Source: Casuarina equisetifolia (taxonomy: Eukaryota > Streptophyta > Magnoliopsida > Fagales > Casuarinaceae). Taken from it: DNA of 64,000 bases. The notes under the pieces are model-generated. The model worked only from the letters and a program-made list of their open reading frames with translations, was not told where the DNA came from and made no database searches. The stretch covers positions 1,247,501-1,311,500 of the forward strand of contig CM052361.1 in NCBI GenBank assembly GCA_028551475.1, in the 5' to 3' direction. The translations under genes were made by a program, and so were the position numbers. Every line of letters begins with the position of its first letter. The first letter of the stretch is position 1. Shown one piece after another: positions 58,201-64,000 of this stretch.

Positions 58201-59840
58201 GGCCTTGTTAAGCTAAATTTGAAAGGATGTATAAGCCTTGCAAATCTTTTGAGCAATATTTTTAACTTAGAATCACTCAAAACTCTTGACTTATCTCAAT
58301 GTTTAAAACTTTTTGAGTTATCAAAGCAAATGAGGAGTTCAATGACTTTGACAAAGGTGTATGGAAATGAAACTACTCTTGAACAAAGTTCATTATTCTT
58401 TGGTCATTTGAAGAATTTCAAAATTGAATTAATTGGGTGTAAATATAGATTCTCAAATTCTTGGTTGTCATGTTTCTCTCGTTGGATGTCACCCAAAAGC
58501 TCAATCCACATAAGTTTACCAATGGCTTCTATTTCTAGATTTCATTTTCTAGAAAAGCTAAATCTTAGCAATTGTGGTTTGTCTGAAGATAACTTTATTA
58601 GTGAGTTGGACAATTTATCTACACTTGTAAGTTTGGACTTATCTGAAAATAATTTTCGTCATACACCTCATGGCATTAGTCGTCTTCCTAAACTACTGGT
58701 ATTGCGGTTAGAGGGTTGTAGTGCTCTTCAATCAATTCCAGGAGTCCCTTCAAGTTTAGTGGGGTTACTTGCACGAAATTGTTCAATGAAAAGCTTGCAG
58801 CCTACCTTACTATTATTGGACATGGAACGTTCACTAAATTTTTCTGTATTAGAACCTGACGAGTATGGGGTCAGTTTGCATTAACTATTCCTTTCCTATA
58901 TGTTGAAGTAGATAAGAATACGTTACAGGTGCTCTCTCTCTTTCTCTCTCTCTCTCTATCGTGAATATATATATATATATACATATGAATGTGAATTTCT
59001 TTCATTTTTCCTTTTTGCTTTTTGATAGCAGATGTTGAGCGAGAGCCCTCAATTTTGTATCATTTTTCTCCAAACTACTGAGGTTCCACGTTGGTTCAAC
59101 TACCAGGCAATTGGATGTTCAATATCCTTCCAGATACCTCCAATTTCAGAGGGTCTAATCTACAGGTTTGCTGTTTGTGCTTCTTATGGAGAGATACCCT
59201 ATGCTGCAAATTGTACTTCAACTGATGGTCCCATTGTGGCAATCTCATTTTACAATAAAACTAAGGGCTTCAATCTATCTTTCCATACAAAAGTCCCTCG
59301 ACGTTTTGCTGCAAGTCGTTGTCACATGTACAGCGTGCCAATTATATCAAACGCCCTTGGAACCTATTTTTTGACCAAATGCCGCTTGTTTCCTTCAAAT
59401 CCAGTGGCCATTTGTCCCCTATAAGATGTATGGCAGAAAAGTGACGTGAAGCTTGAAGGGGAGATGAAGTGGAAGTGTCCATTGAACTTAAGGGAGACTC
59501 TGAAGTCCGCAAATGTGCAATTCATCTAAGTCTTGGTAAGTTAACTGTAATAAATGGATTTTAAAATGTATCAGTTCATAAATTTGTATGTCGTTACAAA
59601 TTGCAAGGTCCCAAAGGTTATGCTCTTTATGATAAGATCAACAAACATATCACCGACAATATAAAAAATGATAACATATTTTTAAGTAATGCTACTACAA
59701 ATGATAATGTCTCTTAATGTGACGTTGTTGTAGGTCCTCTTCCCACACATGATGATATCTCTGAAAGTGATGTTGATCCTGATGATTTTGCTCTCTATAA
59801 AAGTAGACAAGAGTTGATAAGGGCATGCCAGTTATGGTGA
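55261..59840 (+). pseudogene. TNL-4: TIR-NBS-LRR gene with all six exons, disrupted
   Basis: Exons: TIR 55261-55760 (open), NBS 56364-57456, linker 57681-57956, LRR 58051-58928, C-JID 59032-59535, last exon 59734-59840. All splice sites match TNL-3. Motifs: SFRGKDTRKNF, STWCLDEL; P-loop GMGSVGKTT at 56530; FVVLDDVDD; GSKVIITTRDAHLL; GLPLAFKVLGSFL; MHSL for MHDL. Lesions: TGA at 56452-56454 before the P-loop, TAA at 57879-57881, TAG at 58081-58083, a net seven-base loss near the end of the LRR exon, TAA at 59422-59424 and another shift in the C-JID. None is shared with TNL-3, so the two died independently. The TIR exon alone could still give a 167-residue product. Confidence 0.9.
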
Positions 59841-60087
59841 TGGTGACGAGAAGTATCTGTAAGCCTTTGCTTTTAAAATCAACAGGAAGGGTCTACCCAA
59901 GTCTCTATGACATTCTTCTTTTCTTCCTAACCATCTCTATTCTCACCTACCCTCTTTGTTTTTCTTGGAAAGCTGGAACTTCGACATTATTTTTTATCTC
60001 CTTTCATGACGGCTACGTCTATATCCTAAATTGTTTGATTATTTTTTGTTTGGATGTTTCATATTCTATCTTGAAGCTTGAAATTAA

Positions 60088-61309
60088 GTAAATATTTGAT
60101 GATTGTATCTTGTTGAGGTGTTTTGATTCATTCTTTATTTTTCCGATGTTGAAGTGATCTGCACGATTGTTATAGAATATCTGCTGAGGTGCTTTGATTT
60201 CGTTGTTATTCTTTTTTTTTTTCTTCTCAATCTTGAAGTTATCTACGCGATTGTTATAGTGTATCTGTTCTCTGATTCTGTTCCTTAATTGAATTGATGT
60301 TGCTTGAGCTGAAATATGAATTAGTCAAACATATTGGATTCTAATCTGCCTATTGAGTACTGTTTCTTTTCTAAGCAGTCGATTGAATATTTTGATGATG
60401 GAAATATATTCTTTTATTCTGTCCTACATATGCAATTGTTCTTATGTAGATGATGGGATTCCCCATTGAAGCTTTTCAATTGAAGTTGTCGGCATGTGAT
60501 TGATTGTTCTTGTTTGATTTGTAAATCTCTGATATAGTTATGCTTTGTCTTCTTATGTTTGTTTCTTTGATCTTAATCTTTGGGTGAAGTCAAGGTTTTC
60601 TACTCTTATCTTTTGTTCTGGATGTTTATCTTCCGTATTTATTACAAATTGTTAAAAGGGTTGGTACTGTGTCATGGAATTAGGTTTTGGAAAGATGGAG
60701 AGCATGCAGAGCTTTTGGCAACTGGGTGATGACCTTTGAGGACAATCAAAAGTCTCAGAGGATCATAAATGGTTAAATGCTGCTTCTAAGTTGGCTGAGC
60801 AGACAAGGTCAAAGGGTGAGCGCATGAATAATCTTGATCTTTCCAAGGGCCCAGCTGAAATAAGGACGAGGGAGAAATTTGGATTCCAAGAAGATAACAA
60901 ATTTGAAAGCCTCAACTTCAAAATGTTGAACTTGGATGCTAAACTAAATGAAAATGTGAGCAAAAATTCCTTCAGGAATGGCATTTACAATATGAATTCA
61001 GTGTACCAGAAAAACAATGTGAACCTTGTCGGAAGCATGATGGTTACCAAGCATAACAGCAATAACCATATCAATAAAGCATCCAATGACAATAGTGGTA
61101 ACAACAACAACAACGAAAGTGCCAACACCAACAATTCAGCTGACAAAAGGTTCAAGACTTTGCCGGCAACAGAGACACTCCCGCGGAATGAGGTTCTCGG
61201 AGGATACATTTTTGTTTGTAATAATGACACGATGCAGGAAGATTTGAAGCGACAGCTATTTGGTAATACTCTCTATTTAATCTTTTTGTGGATGTAAGTA
61301 AAGTATGGA
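60088..61309 (+). pseudogene. DCD-C: 5' intron and exon 1, truncated by a LINE
   Basis: TNL-4 3' flank joins DCD 5'-intron sequence at about 60088. Exon 1 starts at 60695 but has TGA at about 60737-60739 where DCD-A has CGA (DDLRG). The rest of exon 1 is open to 61263, with the Asn-rich tract and LGGYIFVCN start of the DCD domain. The intron 1 donor and about 45 bases follow, then the sequence switches at about 61310 to a C-rich array. Exons 2-5 are not in the window and may lie beyond the LINE. Confidence 0.88.
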
Positions 61310-61339
61310 GGTGAAGCTAAGTAGTCCTCTTTGAAAAGC

Positions 61340-61740
61340 TTTGCTCCCCCATCGCTCCCCCCAGCCCCCGCCGCAGATCTCCCAGCCCCCCCGCTCCCCC
61401 ATCGCTCCCCCCAGCCCCCGCCGCAGATCTCCCAGCCCCCCGCTCCCCCATCGCCCCTCCCAGACCCCCGCCGCAGATCTCCCAGGCTCCCCCCGCTCCC
61501 CCCCGCTCCCCCCGATCCCCCATCGCTCCCCCCAGCCCCCGCCGCAGATCTCCCACCCCCCCGCTCCCCCATCGCCCCTCCCAGACCCCGCCGCAGATCT
61601 CCCAGGCTCCCCCCGCTCCCCCCCGATCCCCCCGCTCCCCCATCGCCCCCCCCAGCCCCCGCCGCAAATCTCCCAGCCCCTCCCAGACCCCCGCCGCAGA
61701 TCTCCCAGCCCACCCCATTTTCGCCCCTCACCCCCCCAGC
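61340..61740 (+). repeat. C-rich tandem array with ~50- and ~71-bp units
   Basis: CCGCAGATCT (one copy as CCGCAAATCT) recurs at 61371, 61421, 61471, 61542, 61591, 61662 and 61694, spaced 50, 50, 71, 49, 71 and 32 bases. Units are built from runs such as GCTCCCCCCAGCCCCC and CATCGCCCC. C-rich DNA without further units extends to about 61960. The complementary strand has many runs of four or more G, so G-quadruplex formation is possible. All frames are open here only because T- and A-poor sequence lacks stops. Confidence 0.92.
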
Positions 61741-62481
61741 CCCATCCCGTGCACTCCCCCCTGTCCAGCCCTCTCCCTGATCCCTCCGCCCCCCCTATCG
61801 TTTCCCCCGTCCCCCATCGTATCCCCACTCCTCCCGAAGCTCCCCTGCCCCCCCTCCACAGAACCCAGATCCCGTCCCCCATCGCAGGAAACAGTCTGGC
61901 CACTTATCCCAGGCTCCCCCCGCTCCCCCCGCTCCCCCATCGCATCCCCATCGTGTGGTCACCGGCGGAAGGTAGTAGGATTTAGAGCAGGTCAGCGGGA
62001 GACAAGACCTGATGGCTGATCGCCGGATCTCCTAGGCTCGGAGGTAAGTTAAAAAAAAAAAAAACATTTCTGTATATTAGATTATAATTAGGATAGACTC
62101 TGTTGAAGTGAGTGTTGTTTCTGTGTGTTTTATTTTTCTATTTGTTATTTTATTTTATTTTTATTTTTTTTATATATTGGATTTGCAATTTAGGAGTAGA
62201 AGTTGGTGTAGTGAGAGTTAGGTGTGAATTTAGTTGTTTCGTGGTGTGTTTTGATTTATTGATTGCTTAGTTAAGATATTTGTTTTGGAGTGATAAGAGA
62301 AGGATATACCTACTAAAAGCCATGTTTCTATATTAAGTTAAGTTAAAGGGATTTAAGTAGATTGTCGGTAGAAGAAGGCAGAATCTATCAGGTCTATATA
62401 CTGAGTAGATTATGAACTTTTGGTACATCTTACCAAAATCTTGCCTATCAAATTAGTTAAGTACTAAGTTGGTAACTGCTG

Positions 62482-63915
62482 ATGGTCAAGGATTTTCAGA
62501 GGATAGACCCAGAGAGTGCTGAGTTTGAGAGAAGAGAGAAAAGGAAAATAAGGAAACTTAAAGAGTGTTGGAAATCTTTAGGAGAAAATAATGATACAGA
62601 AGTTAAAATAATGAAATCTGGACGATTAACCCTTGCAAATAGGAACATGGCTAAAGGAAGTGTGACCAAGGATAATGTATTATCTCAACAAGACAAGGAG
62701 AGAATTGAACAAGAAATCCAAGAAAGTTTATTCCAAGGGCCTACAAGAAATAAGGAGAAAAATGAGAGGCTAGAAGAGACAAACAACATTATCTTTAAGG
62801 AGAGTTTTGAACATAAAGGAAAACATGATTCTTGGAGTAAGGTTGTAGTAGGAGGATTAGCACAAAATGCTCATATGAAATACCAGCCACCGGTATTAAA
62901 TGATGGGAAAATTAGAGTTGCCCCTCCTAAGGAAGTTATTGAAGAAGGAAGTAAATTCTATGAAAATTGTGTTGTGGGTTTCTTTTTGGGTTCAAAATTA
63001 CCATTTTCTGTTGTAAAAGGAATTGTAGAAAAGCAATGGGGAAAACAAAGCTTAATAGATATTTCTGCAACAGACAGTGGCTTCTTCTTTTTTAGATTCT
63101 CTGATAAACAAAAGATGGAGGAAGTATTAGAAGCTGGAGTTTGTGATGTGGTAGGAAAACCAATGTTTCTGCAAAAATGGCATAACACTATTAGACTGCA
63201 GAAAGGAAAAATCACTTCAATACCAATTTGGATAAAGTTGCACAATGTCCCACATGCTTTATGGGATGAGATTGGTATGAGCTATGTAGCTAGTGCTGTT
63301 GGAAAGCCACTATACATGGATAAAGCTACCAAACATAGACAAAGGATATCATATGCAAAAGTATGTGTTGAAATAGATACAAAGTGTTCTCTACCAACTT
63401 CATTTGAAATTGACATGGGTAATGGTGCTATTTTTGAGGTAGGAGTGGAGTATTGTTGGTTACCTGAAATATGCAAAAAATGTGATTGCTTTGGACATAA
63501 GGAGTGTGTTATAAAGCAAAAGGAGATATGGGTTCCAGTTCAAAAGCCATTAAGTCAGATGGAGAAATATGATGAAGGATGTGAGGATAAAAAAAAATTG
63601 GATAAAGGTAATGAAGATCAAGTTCATGACGAGCAAGGACATGAGGATATAAGAGATAAGATTGTAAATTCAATAACACATGAAGTTGAATCCACCATAA
63701 GTCCAAAAGCCAAATTAGAACAAAGCAATAAAGCAAGTGTGAATGGAAGGGGAAACAAAAGGAGCCCCAAAAGGAATACATGTGAGCAGGACAATACCAG
63801 TAATAGATTTAGTGTGCTTATAAGTAATCATCAAGAACCAAATGAAGCAAGATGCAATGATATTGTAGGTCTTGAAGGTGTTGAAGGAGAAAACACTATA
63901 CCCCCAGACAAATGA
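62482..63915 (+). CDS. LINE ORF1 (DUF4283-type RNA-binding protein)
   Basis: An open 477-codon frame. Residues 1-120 are charged and rich in Lys and Glu. Residues about 140-310 match the DUF4283 region of plant LINE ORF1 proteins (VVGFFLGSKLPFSVVKGIVE, FFRFSDKQKMEEVLEAG, WHNTIRLQKGKITSIPIWIKLHNVP, VGKPLYMDKAT). A zinc-knuckle follows at 331-342 (CKKCDCFGHKEC), with a shorter last spacing than the usual C-x2-C-x4-H-x4-C, then VWVP-like IWVPVQ. The Lys/Asp-rich tail lacks a domain. ORF1 proteins bind LINE RNA. The uninterrupted frame suggests a young insertion. The stop TGA overlaps the ORF2 ATG. Confidence 0.88.
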   Translation: MVKDFQRIDPESAEFERREKRKIRKLKECWKSLGENNDTEVKIMKSGRLTLANRNMAKGSVTKDNVLSQQDKERIEQEIQESLFQGPTRNKEKNERLEETNNIIFKESFEHKGKHDSWSKVVVGGLAQNAHMKYQPPVLNDGKIRVAPPKEVIEEGSKFYENCVVGFFLGSKLPFSVVKGIVEKQWGKQSLIDISATDSGFFFFRFSDKQKMEEVLEAGVCDVVGKPMFLQKWHNTIRLQKGKITSIPIWIKLHNVPHALWDEIGMSYVASAVGKPLYMDKATKHRQRISYAKVCVEIDTKCSLPTSFEIDMGNGAIFEVGVEYCWLPEICKKCDCFGHKECVIKQKEIWVPVQKPLSQMEKYDEGCEDKKKLDKGNEDQVHDEQGHEDIRDKIVNSITHEVESTISPKAKLEQSNKASVNGRGNKRSPKRNTCEQDNTSNRFSVLISNHQEPNEARCNDIVGLEGVEGENTIPPDK

Positions 63916-64000
63916 TCATATTCTCATGGAATGTCAGGGGCTTGAATAAAAGCCCTAAACAAAAGGAGGTACGAGAAGTTATCAAGAATGCTAAAGCTGA
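63912..64000 (+). CDS. LINE ORF2 start (AP-type endonuclease), cut by window end
   Basis: It starts at the ATG overlapping the ORF1 stop (ATGA, 63912-63915). MIIFSWNVRGLNKSPKQKE is the typical N terminus of the EEP endonuclease of plant LINE pol proteins, in which the Asn of WNVRG lies in the active site. It is open to the window edge. Reverse transcriptase should follow outside the window. Confidence 0.9.
   Translation, partial: MIIFSWNVRGLNKSPKQKEVREVIKNAKA

Larger units (their letters stand above)
61310..64000 (+). mobile_element. 5' half of an L1-type LINE inserted in DCD-C intron 1
   Basis: A leader of about 1.17 kb (61310-62481) is followed by ORF1 and the start of an endonuclease ORF2. 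Compared with DCD-B intron 1, collinearity stops at 61309. That position gives the likely 5' end of the element (GGTGAAGC...). The 3' end and target duplication lie outside the window. Assigning the C-rich array and the following DNA to the LINE leader is inference from contiguity. Confidence 0.75.

Noticed and set aside
59032-59424. Independent 130-codon gene
   Set aside because: It is the C-JID exon of TNL-4 up to a nonsense codon; a true acceptor and a matching TNL-3 exon are present.
61277-61985. Overlapping 130-215 codon reading frames on both strands
   Set aside because: They exist because the C-rich tandem array has almost no A/T for stop codons; all frames are open and the products are Pro- or Gly-rich repeats.

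Overview
The window is nuclear DNA from a dicotyledonous plant. TIR-NBS-LRR (TNL) resistance genes, which grasses lack, occur together with GT-AG introns in AT-rich DNA, DC1 and DCD-domain proteins, a plant-type TOM20, and Ty3, Ty1/copia and LINE retroelements. No species is claimed. Nothing prokaryotic is present: no operons, no CRISPR array and no recognisable tRNA or rRNA gene.

Left part (1-17 kb), single-copy housekeeping DNA. It opens with a decayed Ty3/gypsy chromovirus pol fragment (1-1479). An intronless DC1 zinc-finger gene follows (2897-4663, minus), with a long GA/TG microsatellite in its leader. Next come a short GNOM-type ARF-GEF relic (7004-7156), an intact ribonucleotide reductase small-subunit gene (7529-8518, minus) with E2F-like promoter motifs, and a six-exon TOM20 mitochondrial import receptor gene (10740-14002, minus, 204 aa).

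Right part (17-64 kb), a decaying composite array. Two unrelated gene families alternate, all on the plus strand: a DCD/N-rich-protein gene (cell-death and stress signalling) and a TNL gene. DCD-A (18596-20381) is intact. It is followed by TNL-1 (TIR relic, 23730), TNL-2 (intact TIR-only ORF, 30291), DCD-B (about 31400-34130, frameshifted), a DCD 3' fragment (35.8 kb), TNL-3 (38683-43267, full exon set but disrupted), another DCD relic (43.7-45.3 kb), TNL-4 (55261-59840, full exon set but disrupted) and DCD-C (60.1-61.3 kb, cut off by a LINE). Shared spacers show that DCD plus spacer plus TNL was copied as one block. Of nine or more family members, only DCD-A and the TIR-only TNL-2 keep uninterrupted reading frames.

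Two local repeat arrays consist of TNL upstream sequence: a roughly 410-bp triplication (28.3-29.75 kb) and a roughly 114-bp minisatellite (36.6-37.8 kb).

Mobile DNA in the array. There is a complete but dead 6,981-bp copia element on the minus strand (46170-53150; 222-bp LTRs, TSD GAGTT) whose reverse transcriptase carries an in-frame 363-bp tandem duplication. Two related 1.3-kb LTR-like insertions are present, one nested in the copia and one beside it. A 427-bp LTR-like insertion (34647-35073) has an empty site in a paralogous spacer. The window ends in the 5' half of a LINE whose leader holds a strongly C-rich tandem array.
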